From the NCBI RefSeq assembly GCF_032854445.1, contig NC_088300.1, positions 35,321,608-35,385,607 of the forward strand: a stretch of DNA of 64,000 bases. Direction: 5' to 3'. The translations under genes were made by a program, and so were the position numbers. Below, in pieces: positions 38,501 through 53,500 of the stretch; position 1 is the first letter of the stretch, and the number at the start of each line of letters is the position of its first letter. Below the pieces are notes generated by a model. The model saw nothing but the letters and a program-made list of their open reading frames with translations. It was not told the origin of the DNA and did not search any database. Origin of the DNA: Liolophura sinensis. Taxonomy: Eukaryota > Mollusca > Polyplacophora > Chitonida > Chitonidae.

Positions 38501-41500
38501 TATTCATGATATATTATGATACTGATTTCTTACTAATGAAACTTCTGTGTGTCACACATGAGACAGTTCATCAATAACAGTGGTTATTATAACAGCACTC
38601 TGGATTCTTGCACTTGTAACCATGACAGTCATTGTATATGTGAACAGTTCTGGAGTATAGTGTCCGACAACAATCAAATAAATAAATATTAATGAAACTT
38701 GCCTTTGGGAATTTGCCTTCAAATACACGTTACCAGCTGCTAACCAGAAATGCAATTTGGATACTTCATTCACCAAAATGAATAAATATATATTCCTGTG
38801 AGGTAATTTGTGTATTGGGATAAACACCTGAGCATCAGTGTTAGGCCGTAGATATTCCTCAGTCTGTAATGCTAGCCCTAGCAGCTGTGTCATCGTCTCC
38901 ATGAACTTTGACCTCCCCATCACGTCAGGCTCTGTCCCCAGAACAGCCTGGTAGGAAAACAATATTTATAATAATGACAGGAGAAATCAGATCATTCTAT
39001 TGGAAATGAAATGCAAAAGTTTTCATAATTTTTCTGTTAAAAAAAAAATGCAAGCGTTCAAGGGCAGGAAAGCAGGCAAAAGCTGTACATTTCCGAGGAT
39101 AGCCATACTGCAATCAAATAAGAAGATCTGTGTCATACGTTGACAAAAATTACATAGTATCCTCTTACAGCTGACAATTGACAGTAGACATGGAGAGCTA
39201 GAAGAATAAGCTGAATCAGTATTTCAGGAGTCTCACGAGTTCACGCAGGCCCCAAATCTATTACACGTATGTCTCCTAAACCTGCATGAATTTGAGACAC
39301 TCCTGAAATGTTTATTCAGCTCATACAGAAAGCACATCAAATCCATACATAATTACCTCCAGCAACTGAAGAGTTCAGGGTTCTAGTAGGGTCCAACATG
39401 TTCTTACCTGAATAAAGAAGGGAACCCCAGCACTTCTTCGTGTAGCGCAGAGTTTTGACATGCCATCTTCTGATTGGATGTCTTGCATCACCTGACTGAG
39501 CCATTTCTCTGGAAGCTCTCTCACACAATCTACTGGGCTCCTACAGGCACAAAGTAAACTGCTCATGTATTCACATTAATATCTAATGATTTGAGTTAAG
39601 AAATAATTTGGCCGATCGTCAAGAGGAGCCTATATCGTGAAGATAAAAATTCCCTACCACTGCATATATCCACACCCCTCCAACCCCCATACACAAACAC
39701 ACACTCCTTCCCTATACTCACCTCCACAACATGCCCATCATAGTGATAAACCCGGCATATGCCATCTCAAACGCACCTCGGTGTTTCGACTCCAGGAGCT
39801 GGTTGATGAAATACTCGCCTATGTCCAAAATCTGTTAACAAACACCTCACAGTTGAGAAAACAGCATTTCTAAGGGCAGGTGAGTGCAGTTAACTCCCAA
39901 CTTTTCCCAATGCATTTCTGCTTGATGAAACTAATTCTATAACAGCATCAACTAATAGCAATTTTAGGGGTATCTCATATACCAATCACAATGCTCATTA
40001 TGTTTCTTTCAAAACTTATATAACACTTTTCATTCCATATGTAGCTGTTTTCTTTTGTCATGGATTCGGCACTGTTCTGTCATCCATAAAAATTTGGAAG
40101 ATTCACAAAAACCACTTTGTAAAATATGGTTCTGTGGAAAAAATATTCAATTCACTTTTTGAATATATCTTGTATCTATTAATTACCCCCTCTGTTTTGT
40201 GCATGTTTTCTGTTAAAGGTCAGAAATTTTCAGAACTGACCAGAGTTGTTTTGATACCAATCATGTAGATTCCAGACTGACCACTGTAGCCTTAGAAGGA
40301 GTACAGTTTAAACCCAGAAGGCTGAGAAGAACATTTGTACATTTAAATGTTAAGACAAATCCTAAACAGCATACTAAGAAATAAATTCCATCAAATGTAA
40401 ATCCATGTGTCGCTCTAGCTGAGTTATCTCCCTTGATGCACCTGATGTCTGATTATCAGAGTTATCTCCCTTGGTTCACATATTGTTTTATAGTTCTCTC
40501 CATCTGTTTTCTAACAGTATCAGAATTATTACCCTTAGTCTACCTGTTTTCTGACTATCCGCATTATCTCCAATGCTCCACCTGTTGTCTGACCTTATCA
40601 TGGTTATTACCTGCTGATATGAGATCATCCCTTGTGTCTGCTCCTCCTCTCCAGGGGGGATGACAGGAGCCTGGACAGCTACTTGTCCTAACAGAAGGGA
40701 CACTTCCTTAGTGGTCCTCCAGCAACAAACAACCAGGTATTCGGGCATCAACCCCACCTGACCCTCCCCTGTGCTGCCTTCAGTCGGGGTGGTGCCTCCT
40801 TCCTCAGAGCCACACACCAGCCCCAGGTCTCCCCCTGTCATAATAAACACACATACTGGGCTACAACTCTGTCCAACTAGAAATCATACAGGTGGTCAGC
40901 TACAATAAAAAAACTTGGCCTAGTTTTGGTGTGATTTTATGCATCTAGCAGCTGGTTAGTTGAGAAACATAACAGTATTGTTGGAGACTTGGAAGCAATT
41001 TGTAAAAGAGTTTCAATCTGACAGATGTCAGCAAGACGCCAGTATATATTGTCACATATTTAATAGTTTTAACTGCTAATGTATACAGGTCTCAGAAGGG
41101 CTGAGCATTAAGAATAAGTGGTACCATTTCCAAATTAACATAATATTGATTTTACTCTATATAGTATATTAATGCTTAATGTAAAATTTGTTTGTTTCCT
41201 CTCAACACAATTAGGTCACATGAAAATCAAGCTGAAAATGAGTACCATTTTACTTCTTCTTCTTCTAGCACTCAAATAAATTTTCCTGATAAGAACGGAT
41301 AAATGTTTATGTCAGACTATACAAGCATGGTAAATCATTTCTAACAATGAGTAAGTAACCATTCTATGATTATATATAACACTGTCTCAATCTAATCAAT
41401 TCTCAATCAATTTTCACCTTTAATGACCTCCAATGGAATATTTCCCTCTGGTGAGGAATTCTGCACAATAGGGGAGACAACCTCAGCAGCATCACAACAG

Positions 41501-44500
41501 CACTGAATCAAGTCTGCCAACAGACCCCTCCATCTTACATCAGTCTTCACACTGCTGGAATTTCACATTCATATTGTTATTTACAGTCCGAAAAAAGCAT
41601 CAATGAGTCAGTTTATCTGAACATGCATATTTCTTACAGTATCTTTCCTCACCTGACCAAATTTACAGGTGAAACAAGTAATAGTTATTTTACATTGACC
41701 TATTCGCTCGCTCATTTTACACTAGATATTTCACTTAAACAATCACAATCAAGTTCAGACATGGAAGAAAATAAGAATGAAAACCAAATTAATAGGAAAC
41801 TGACAAACCCCCAAATGTAGAGGCCAGCATGGAATGTATCTATGTATGGTTGGAGTTTAACGTCATACTTAACAACTTGCCTGGCATGAGAGCATAATCT
41901 CATTTGTCAATAGCAACTTCACCACGTATACTAACAGTGACTAGTAAGTTATTTATTTATTTGACTGGTGTTTTACGCCGTACTCAAGAATATTTCACTT
42001 ATATGACGGCGACCAGCATTATGGATGGAGGAAACCGAGCAGAGCCCGGCAGACACCCACGACCATCCACAAGTTGCTACCAGACCAACAGTGAATATCG
42101 ACCACTATCAAAATACAAAGGTCATGTCATAATGTAGTGTGTCACAATGACAGAGATGTGTATTGACATGAAAGTTCCCAAACAACTTTCATGATAGAAG
42201 CCGGGTGTGCTGATATGCTGCTTACCTGAGCGGTAGATCCGTCAGGATGTAGCGAATACAGTGTATGACTGGATAGAGTGGGCCAGAGGCAGCTGCCCTT
42301 AACAGGTTACTCCTGGCCACGGTTACCTGCTCACTCAACCTCTTCAACAACAACCTCAGCAACAGGTAAACTGTGTGTTGCGGAGAGGATTGATCAAGTT
42401 CGTGGTCAAGTGACAGACCACCAGGTGAATGGTCAGAAGAAATGGACTTGTGTGTACCAGCATTGAAGCCAGCCTTGTCAAAACTGTCTAAGATGAGTGT
42501 GAGAAAGCGTGGGTGTTTGACAACCAGAAGGAAGATATAGGCGGCAGTCGTACAGTCCTGGGGCTTGGTGCTCACACACAACGTCAATGCAGACTCAAAC
42601 ATAGCCCTTGGCCAATTAGTGTCCCACTGCAAAAAAATTACACTCTGTTCTTAATGTGAGAATATTAAGAATTAAAAATATTTTTGCTAACTACATGTAT
42701 TAAATTGACAGAAGATGGATCTGGAATGTATAAAATTTGAAAGTCCCTTTACCACCATGCAAAAAAAAAAATATTACGTTCTTATATATCTTTTAATATC
42801 TTTTGAAGACTTCCAAAACAGCACACATATTTAGTAGTTTACCTTGTCAATGAAGTTGGCCTTCAACAGATGACAGAGAATCTTGTAACTCTGGGTTTTG
42901 TTGTCTTCAAACTTATCTGTCAGACATTCCAGCAGTGAGCGGATGTCGTGACCAGAGATCAACGTCTCCAGCACCAAAAACTCACTAAGCAAGGCTGAAA
43001 CACATCAGAAACTCAATAAGCAATACAGAAACACACAAGAAACTCACAGAGCAAGACACACGCCAAAAACTCATTAAGCGTGGCTGAAACACACCAGAAA
43101 CTTAGTGATCAAAGATAAAACACACCCGACACTTGCTGATCAAAGCTGAAACATACCAGAATATTGCTGATCAAAGCTGAAACACACCAGAAACTCAATG
43201 AGCAAAGCTGAAACACACCAGAAACTCAATGAGCAAAGCTGAAACACACCAGAAACTCAATGGGCAAAGCTGAAACACACCAGAAACTCAATGAGCAAAG
43301 CTGAAACACACCAGAAACTCAATGAGGAAAGCTGAAACACACCAGAAACTCACTGTGCAAGGCTGAAGCACACCAGAAACTCACTGAGCAAAGGCTAACA
43401 CACACCAAAGTCTCACTGAGCAAGGCTAAGACTCACCTACCACTCAATGAACAAAGATGAAAGAAACTGAATGAGCAAGGATGAAACACACCAGAAACTG
43501 AGTGGGCATGACTGAAACACACCAGACACTCACTTCAGAGGAAGGCTAACACACACCAGAGTCTCAGTAAGCAAAACTGAAACTCACTTAAAACTCACAG
43601 AACAAAGCTGAAATACTCGGGAAACTTACTGAGCATGGCTGAAACACACCAGAAACTCACTGAGCTAGGTTGAAACACACCAGAAACAGTGCATAAATAA
43701 TGATTGCTTGTACTCACATGTTTGTGTCTTGTTCTTTTTGAAAAGCATATCCATGAGTAGAGACAGGGCAGAGAGGGCTGTGGTTCTCCTGGCAAACCCT
43801 GCGCCAGGGAAGAGACAGCTCAGCAGGTGTCTCACTAACCAGTCAATGAACACCTGAGGGGGGTGGGGAATGAAGACTTATAATAAATAGAGCTTAGAAA
43901 CGTCTTCCACTGTGCGCCATTCCTATTGTCTCTGTCATGGCTTTGTGAAAACATGTTATATTTTGAAAAGCTTATGAAGTTAATATATTAATTAACTGAT
44001 ATTAGCAATTTTCCATTTCTATGATGGAGTGAAGGGTTCTAGGAGGAGCAAGCCTGAGTACTCGGGATAAACCACTGGCATTCATCATGAACCTGACAGC
44101 CCTCCTGATTGAGTGAGTGAGTGCTTGGGGTTTAACGTCGTACTCAACAATTTTTCAGTCATATGACGACGACCCCTCCTGATTGAAAGGCAAGGCCAAA
44201 AGATGACCATCTTTAAAAATCTACTAACACAATATTATGGTAAGTTCAGACTGTGCTTACTCCTGGCATCATACTAACTTGAGTTTTGCTTGTTTATACT
44301 ACCAATTTGTACAATGACATTTTGAATCAGTTCTGAGCTTTTTCATTTTGCAATGTCAGCTATCAAGGTTGTCAAAACACTCTGCAGATGAATATATTTG
44401 GTTCACCATTTAACACAGTTAACTTTTTAAACATTAATACTTGAAGGAAATATACCCTAAAGCATGTAGCTACACCTAATATTTCATCCCCATATCCCCA

Positions 44501-47500
44501 TGAGGCAAACAAATCTCTTACAAAATTACCTTTGCTGCAGAAACGTACATTTTGCCATCACCCATGATATCACCCTACCTTCCAGCTAAACCTCAAAACA
44601 CCATTTTAAGCGGTGCCTCTATGGCTCAGTTGGTTAGCACGCTAGTGCAGCATAATGACCCAGGAGTCTCTCACCAATGCGGTCGATGTGTTTAAGTCTC
44701 ATGCTGGCTTCCTCTCTGACCGTATGTGAGAAGGTCTTCCAGCAACCTGCGGATGGTCGTGGGTTTCCCCCGGGGCTCTGCCCGGTTTCCACCCACCATA
44801 ATGCTGGCTGCCGTTGTATAAGTGAAATATTCTTGAGTACGGCATAAAACACCAATCAAATAAATAAATAAACAAATAAATAAATAAATAAATAAACCTT
44901 TCTAAGGTCAATACAACCCTCAGAATCACAAAAAATGTTGGAAATCTAAAATTTTTGGTTATTTACCATGTAGTGGCCTATGCCTTTGCCCTTTGCTTGG
45001 CTCCCAGGAGAGCTCCCAGACTTCCTTAAGATGGCTGCTGCACTTTCTCCCATACGAACCAACAACTACAAAAGATTCAAAGATCCAAAAATCCATGAAT
45101 CTCATAAACAGTAAATGGACTGAATTGACCCTAAACCAATCTGGATCTGAAACCTATATACTGTATGAAATGAAGAGTAAAAAACCAATTTGGTACTATA
45201 TGACTCTGGGTCTGAACACTGTATAAGGTATGAATCTGTGTCAAGACACTGCTTCTGGTATGAATCTGTGTCAAGACACTGCTTCTAGTATGACTCTGTG
45301 TCAAGACACTGCTTCTAGTATGACTCTGTGTCAAGACACTGCTTCTAGTATAACTCAGTGTCAAGACACTGCTTCTAGTATGACTGTGTCAAGACACTGC
45401 CTCTAGTATGACTCTGTGTCAAGACACTGCTTCTAGTATGACTCTGTGTCAAGACACTGCTTCTAGTATGACTGTGTCAAGACTGCTTCTAGTATGACTC
45501 TGTGTCAAGACACTGCTTCTAGTATGACTCTGTGTCAAGACACTGTTTCTGGTATGACTCTGAGTTTGGACACCATATGTGGTTTGACTCCGAATCTGGA
45601 CACAGTACATAGGTATAACTCTGGGTCTTGATACTCTATAGTGTAATAGGTATGAATCTGGGTAAGGACACTGTGTATGGTATAACACCAGGTTTGGAAC
45701 TCCTATGTAATACAAGTGCATATCTGGGCTTGTGACCAGTACTTGCAATGAATCCAGGTAACAGTCCCATAATTACCCATTTGTGTGCAACCTTTTCCAT
45801 TTTTTCAGGTTTTCCCGCAGGTGAAGCACAGCTTCACTGTTCTTACCCTTTTCAGGAAGGAGAGCAGCGCCTGTCTGAAGGAAGCTGATTGGTTGTTCAT
45901 GTTGAGGCTCAGGAAGAAGCGAATCAGCTCCAGCTCCCTCCCCTCTATCGACTCGGAAGTCTTCTTGTTCTCACATAACAGAGCAAAGGCATCAAGTCTC
46001 ACCTGGTCGAGGTGAAGCAAAATATCAGCACACATGAGGGGGAAAATAGTGGGAAATACTGTTATTTTATCCAGCATAATTTAACCAATTTTGAGACTGC
46101 TGTATTTCATGTAAGGTTTAGTATTCATCGCAAGACACATTTTGCTTCACTCTGATGGATTCATTCACTTTATAGAGTTTTTTTGTGAAAACATGGACAA
46201 AATTTGTGGTCATTTGGGGTAATTTACTTAAGGTTTATTGTCCAAAAGGATCATTTTAAGGCCCCTATGTGTTTCCAAATGTGCACTTTTGTATACCAAA
46301 CATTAGGTGAAACACAATACTTTATGTAAGCACTAAGTGAAAGTGAAAGTGTTAAAGTGTTAAATGGATAATAAACAGTCTAGGGAAGAGTGGCTCATTC
46401 CTGCAAGGCACACAGAAACAAAGAGGTCTGTTAAAAAATAGCAAAAAACACCACCAAATTTTCTCTAGAAGTGCCTCAAATGATGGCTTATCATCAACCT
46501 GGACTGGGGACTACTGAAGTCATACCAAGTGCAAACAAGTTGTCTAAACCAGTGTTTTATGAATGTGTAGGGAGTAAGGATATACACATAATGACTGTTT
46601 TAGAGATCATTAATTCAGATGTATTTCCTTCACCTGGTCATCATAACATGACAAAGCTCTTCTCAGCAGGCCTGGATCTATCACATCAAAGATCTTGTTT
46701 CCGTTGTTAGCTCCATGTCCTGCTCCCAACTGTTCCAACTGTCCCACAGCTCTGGATCTTCTCATACACATAACCAAGGCACCCAGGTTCACATTGTCCC
46801 AGTAACCTGAACAGAAGCAATTCATCTGCTCAGTCATTTTATTTATTTACTTGATTGTTCTTTAAGACCATAGAAATTTTCACTTGTCCGATGGCAGTTA
46901 GTTTTGTGCCCAGGGTAAATCAATCCCCTTTGGCAAACTTTGTCACCTGTGACATACAGGTATGCCAAAGGCTACACACACGTCCCCAACAGCTTACTTA
47001 GCTGTTACTCGTTAACTCAAAAGGTGTTAAATGCTGTACTTACAAAGGTAATATGATCCCTGAAATGAGACTTACAAAATGACTATCTTACAATGGAAAC
47101 ACCAAGTTACAGAGCATATTCTGTAACTTACAAAATGACTGCCTTACAATGGAAACACCAAGTTACAGAGCATACTCGTTGTTAAAATGTACTGTGAAGG
47201 TACAGTATGTAGGTCAATTCTGCCTTTGATATTGCCCAAAAGTAACAAACATTCAGCATACTTCAGCAGATTGATGAATTTCTTTTTCAATAAGTTTTTG
47301 TTTCTTATCAAATCCACTGTTTATAGTGTTGCTAAAAAATTGTACAGGATAAACTCACCAGAGCTCTGAGCTGATAAACGTTCAATCATACTGCTCAGCA
47401 CATCTTTTTTTATCTTCAACAATCGTGGAAGCACATACTGTCAATCAGATACATCCCCAATTAACTCCTTGTCATGTCTCATTAAATTCTGACACTTTTT

Positions 47501-50500
47501 TACACTTTTTAATGGAATATTGAATTTTAACATAGCACCACCACAGCAAACAAAAACGATTCGTTTACTGTATATTTAAGATTCTGTATCAGAATAACTT
47601 TAAGTGATATTAAATTAATTATTATATAAAAATAATTAACCAAGAAAATCTTCACATGAGGCAATTACATGTGACCCCATGTGAAATTTACTATTTCCTT
47701 CTTTGTGAATTGGATTTAATGCTGATGAACAGAACTCCAGTGCAGTGCACTTGAATGACACTCGATAAGTTCTACACTCTAGATCATTTTGTTACCTCCA
47801 GCACATTGACCTTCTGTACACGGTTCTTGCCACATAGTACGGCCAAAACCGGATCAATCCAGTTCTTCTCCCATGCACCGGTGACCTCTTTACCTTGTTG
47901 GATTTCATCCAGATTTACCTGACAAAGCTTCTCAAATAATTCACTTGCCTGAAAATAGAGCATTATTTCACCTCATGGGGGAGCGTCTGGTGTAAACAAC
48001 AGACCTTTGGCAAGTTGCCAGCAAACTATCTCACATGTGACATACATGTACAAATATTTACATATTATTTTTCAGTCATACATTCAATCCACTTCATGTG
48101 GCCTATGCTTAAATCTCAAATATGACACCATTACCAAATCGAAATTGTTTGTAGAAACGTTACCAGAATGACTTTCTGCTCAAATTTACATCAGTTTAGT
48201 TAACACCAAACTCATTCACTTGTGAAAATTAGACACAACAAGATCCATGTTTATATGTACGTACATAACAGGCTAGTGCATGCTCCTGTAGTGCTCCCAG
48301 TATGCTGTCAGGCAAATTAGGGTGGAGCTTGAGCAGGTGACTGGCACCTATATATTCCACCAGACAGATCAAAGGTCCATATTTTCCCTTCACAGACCAG
48401 CTGAGTGACAGGAGGGGTGTGGCCAAAGACAACAAGAAAGGGTCATCACTACCTGCAACACAAGTTTCTTCTCTCAAAGTAACTGTTCCACATATTTACA
48501 TTATAGGATTATTTTTGCGGTCAATTTTAGGGATTGAAACAACCAAAGTACTGGGAGTAAACCACCGACCGTTGGACACTTACTGACAAACTTCCCCACA
48601 TGTAAAATACATATATATGCACATCATAATGATAAAAGACATGTGGTCCTCAACTTATTATACAAACCATTATTTAAGCATTGTTTAAAACCTGTTGCCA
48701 TTAACACTCCACAAATACTGAGACCAAGAGGATGTATAAATTTCCAGTCCAGACATTAACCCCTTACATTGTGTGTCTCTGTGATTTTGTAATTCTAACA
48801 AGGCAATTAAATACAGTGGTAAAAAAAAATGACTAGACAAACAAAATTGTCTACTATGTTCATCAAAAACTCCACTTTCAATACTTTCAGATGTTTCTCT
48901 TTTCAGTGTTTCAGGTGATATCTATGATAAGACCAAGGGTAAAACAATAAAAATTCAGGTTTACCCCATTCCTGTATGGTTCGTCCACCAGTAAAAAAAG
49001 ACCTTATGAATAAACCCTGATAAAATGCGTGAATTAGTGACACAGCACCAAAAGTATTCACACATCCCATTACACCACCCACAGATAACAAAGAAAGGTT
49101 AACAAACAGAGTTGTCCTACCTGACTGGCATGCCAGGAGATGAAGCTTCACTGCCTTGTCAAATATCTGCCTGCTGTTGGCTCGGATTGCCTGACACAGA
49201 ATAAAAACACAAACAGTGGTAAACCCTGCATTGTGATATTTATTTTTCCGTTTCATTATTGTTTAATGATTATATACGCCAGAATTTTGCTCTTAAGCCA
49301 GGCGTAGATCGACCTTGCAGCTGGGAGTAATTAAGGTTGGGCAACTAGGAGCAAATGGAAGCATACGATTGGATGCTGGTTTTAATCAATCTAAGCACTC
49401 TTGCGATCACTGGCAACTGCTGACTCAGCAGTTTCTCAGAGTTGAACATGTTCTACTTTTCTGCGGCTAGAAGCATCCAGTTGTACCCAGTTCCGTCAAT
49501 CTATGCATGCTTGCGTCCACTTGGTCACAGTTGCTCCCTGTGAAGCGTCCCATGATGCATCACATGCACCACGTTTTGCATCACTTGTATGAGTTACACT
49601 ATGAAAATGGTGACCACTGAGTGGAATGAGGTGGAAAATAAGCCCACCGATATGTGGAGGCTTGTACGACACATCTTAGTTGACCTATGTGCACCAAAAC
49701 TGAATATGATTAGACGCCGACAGTTGCTCACAATCGTATGGTTTTGTCAAACTTTTCGACATAAGCGCTACACATACATCAACAACGTCGAGTTGTACCC
49801 AGTTGCTTATGATCACAAGTCGACCTACGCCCTGCTTTAGATGGCAGCGGTGAGATTTATGGCAAAAGAACCACAAGGCCTAGTACATACCACTGACCTA
49901 TGCCAAGCAACCGACAAACCCCTTGATTTACTCGCGACCGAAGCAGCAAGGGTAAGATTCGAATATCAGACCTCATTAGTCAAGGGCCTGATGGTTCCAG
50001 TGAGCCAGCACATTACGATACCCTTATGGCAGTCAACAGAAGTATGAGGACAAGAGTTGGTTTTATGAAAGCACAAATTATAGGCCTACCATTATTAACA
50101 TCAAGCACATTCAAAACACTCTCTCATATCAATTTCTGGCAACAGCATATAATGAGATTATACAGGAACTCAAGCTTAAATTCAACTCCAGATTTACATG
50201 TGAGAGAATATGTGTCAGAAAGCGAGATAATGTCTGGCCTACGAAATGTTGGCTGATCCTATAAATCAAACTGCACTTATGTATTAGAAAAAACAATCTT
50301 AAAGTATATAAATACATTACAGGAAGATACAGGAAAACAGGGAATACTGCAATGAGTAAAGTTGCTACATGTAGGTAAAAATGAGACATCCCAGATATTG
50401 TGACATGTTCACAGTGAAATATTAAAATGTCAAATTTTATTTGATACATCTGTAAGGAGACCAGTATTCATGATTATACATGAGTGTGTGTAAGAATTAC

Positions 50501-53500
50501 ACACTTACATCCACAGGATCTTCCCAGTTGCTCCACGCATAGTTCAGCAGCTGTTGTATAACTGGTCCATCACCATGAAATCTCTCAGCTGAGTACCCTC
50601 CTTCTAATGCACTCTCCAACATAGACCTGAAAATACAATAAAATATAAGCCATTATAGGAACAATTGCAGCGTATCCAATCATAATTCCTTTTTGTTTTA
50701 TTCATTTTCGCATTAAAATCAGAAAATGTCCGTTATTAAGAAAATTTGTAGCTTATAATTTTTTTGAAAAACCACTTGTCAATTGTGAGTGCTTTAATTT
50801 ATGATCAAAAAGGCGTTTATTATTGTTTATTAAGCTGAATCGTCATTTCAGAAGTCAGACAAGTTCAAGCATCTTTGGGCAAGACAAGGGGGACCTCTTG
50901 CATACTAACGCACCCAAAGGATGTGATTTTACTCAGACAGGTGCTGTTGAGCTAACAGAGCTGACAAAGTTGACAGGGCTGACAGAGCTGACAGAGCTGA
51001 CAAAGTTGACAGAGCCGAAAAAGCTGACAAAGCCAAAAGAGCCGACCGAGCTGAGAGACTTGACAGAACTGACAGAGCTGATAGAACTGACAGAACTGAC
51101 AGAGCTGACAGAACTGACAGATCAGGCTATGGCAGATGTGTACTCAATCGAGCAACTACTATAAAATCATTTGTGAGAGCCCCCACCACGTCTCCCCCAG
51201 AGCTCCCTGAACTTATGAGACTCCTGAAATGCTGATTTGGCTTATACAAAAAAACATGTCACAAGAACATGTACATAAAACTGAAAACTATACATATTGC
51301 TTCATACAGGGCTCTTGTGGTCCACAGAACTAGGGATTTGGCAACAAGAAGCTTGGGTACACTGTCTCTGAAACACATACATGTAAGCCATCATCATGTA
51401 GGTTCGAAGATCATAACAGAGCATAACAATACATTATAACATCAGGCCATACAAAAATTAATGACCATTACAAGCACGGGGGATTGCATAATGTGTACAC
51501 AATAGCACTTCATGCTACCAGGTATTTAACTTACCACTGCTGACACTTTCACCTTTGTTGAGGTACAATAATTAATTAATTTAACAGGAATTGGCCGTTA
51601 TTCATAACAATTAAATTAATTATTATTATTATTACTAGTACTGCATGTACTGCAGAGATTACCTTAGCAATGGAGGTAACAAGAAAGTAACTACTATCAT
51701 TGAATGCATAAATGATTTGGGTTTAACGCCATGTAGTATAGCACAAATAATGTTACAGACATTGTAAATACCCTGAAAAGTGGAACAACAAAAACTTGGA
51801 CATTACAATGTACAACATCTTTGTGCTTATTTCTTTTATACTATGTTCAGCAAAATCACTCTGATGTAAAATACATTATTAACACAATATTGGCAGTATT
51901 CAGCCACATCATGCTAAGACAGAACTATAGCTACTCAAAAGTTTTCACTTGTTTGTTTCATGACATACACATTTGTTTGTGACAGAAGTTCCTGGAGCAG
52001 CACATCAATCAGGAGACATTTGTCTGGGGAAAACTCTGATAACAGATCATCTCCTTCAAGGACAGCCAGGAGACCTTGACAGACACAGAGGTGAGAGGTC
52101 GGGGAAAGGTTAAAGCTCCCCAGCTGATCCGACCCTGATGCCATCAACCAATGAGGAATTGGTTTAGGTGTACTGTTTTCAACCTGGAACCCTTGGAACA
52201 CAGAGTGCAGAACCTAAAGCAGAAAAAAGGGTAAATTTGGAAAAATAAAACCACAATTTGACCTAAAATTTGTTGATGACTAATTTACTCTTTCTTTTCC
52301 TGATACTAAAATTTCTTTTGACCTTAGCAAGTTTGTTTGGACAACAGGGTGGTATTCTACTGGAAGAATCTAAGTTTCGGCACCAGGAGTACTATTTCAT
52401 GAAATGCAACTTTTTGGGGGCAAATTTTTAGGGCAAACACAAATACCTCCCATCCTTGTGATATTAAACTGTATATGAAATGTCAGTTTGACATGCAGAT
52501 TTGTTTGTGGAACTGCGGTGAATATCTTTGTACCAGAACTTGTGGCAAATGAGTTCTTACCAGCGAAACAACATCCTTCTTAGATAACAGATTAAGAAGG
52601 AGACCTAGAGATATCCCAGCACCACAGCGAGTGTCCAGCAAAAACAAATCTGTAAAGATGCAAACAACACAGTACTACTCAAAAGAAAGTAAAATATGAC
52701 AATTTACAGAAGATATGTTCATAACATATGGGATTTTCAATTCCTCTGAACACGAGCACTATACGGCATTCTGGGATGTTTACGTTTGGTTCATTTGGGC
52801 TGGGGGAAAATAAGTCCCTTGGATGATTTTAAAATTCTTCTGGTACATAATGCGGAGCACATGTAATTGGCAGTGAAAATAGGGTTTTTGTTGCACAAGA
52901 AATCAGAAAGATTGTTCAGTTTGGATAACAAGAAGTTCAGAACAAAAGCACTGTGGTCTTACCTTCATGTAATATCTTGGTGGAGCACGTCAGAAAATGG
53001 CAAGCCACATCTTCCATTAGACTAGCCTTGCCAATGTCAACTGATGTGACACATTTCTGTAGCATCTTATTGGTGGTTTGCTGTGTCACATGGCAATGCG
53101 TCATCATTTCATTGAGTTCAATTGGTGGCAGAGAAGGGCTGCAAAATACGATATCAATGAAGAAAACAAAATCCAAGGAATACGTCACTACAATGACAGC
53201 TTTAGACTGACCCTCACCTTCACATTATTTGGGAGCCGGTTGTTCAAAAGCATGCAAGAAGGTTAGTCAGGCTTAAATGTTAATATCAGCCTTATTCTAA
53301 TACAAATCCAACTGGAATTTAGTCCAAACCAAAGTTAATATCTGGATCAAGCGCTAATACACTTCTGAACAACTGTACCCAGCTGATCATCACAATGACT
53401 TCACAGAATGGCCCAAATTCTACCATACTTATACTAAGTGCTGCATCACTACAATATCATTTGCATGCTTTCCTCCTGAATACTGATTGATGAATGGAAA

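Noticed and set aside
49589-50047. Plus-strand open frames of 83 and 68 codons in THADA intron 11-12
   Set aside because: They look like fragments of an old mobile-element or multicopy gene coding region (e.g. a HARBI1/Myb-like remnant), but no domain is clear enough to name and neighbouring frames are broken.
50823-51164. Plus-strand open frame of 113 codons rich in LTE repeats
   Set aside because: It is the translation of a 9-bp minisatellite lying antisense in a THADA intron. It has no splice context, signal or domain.
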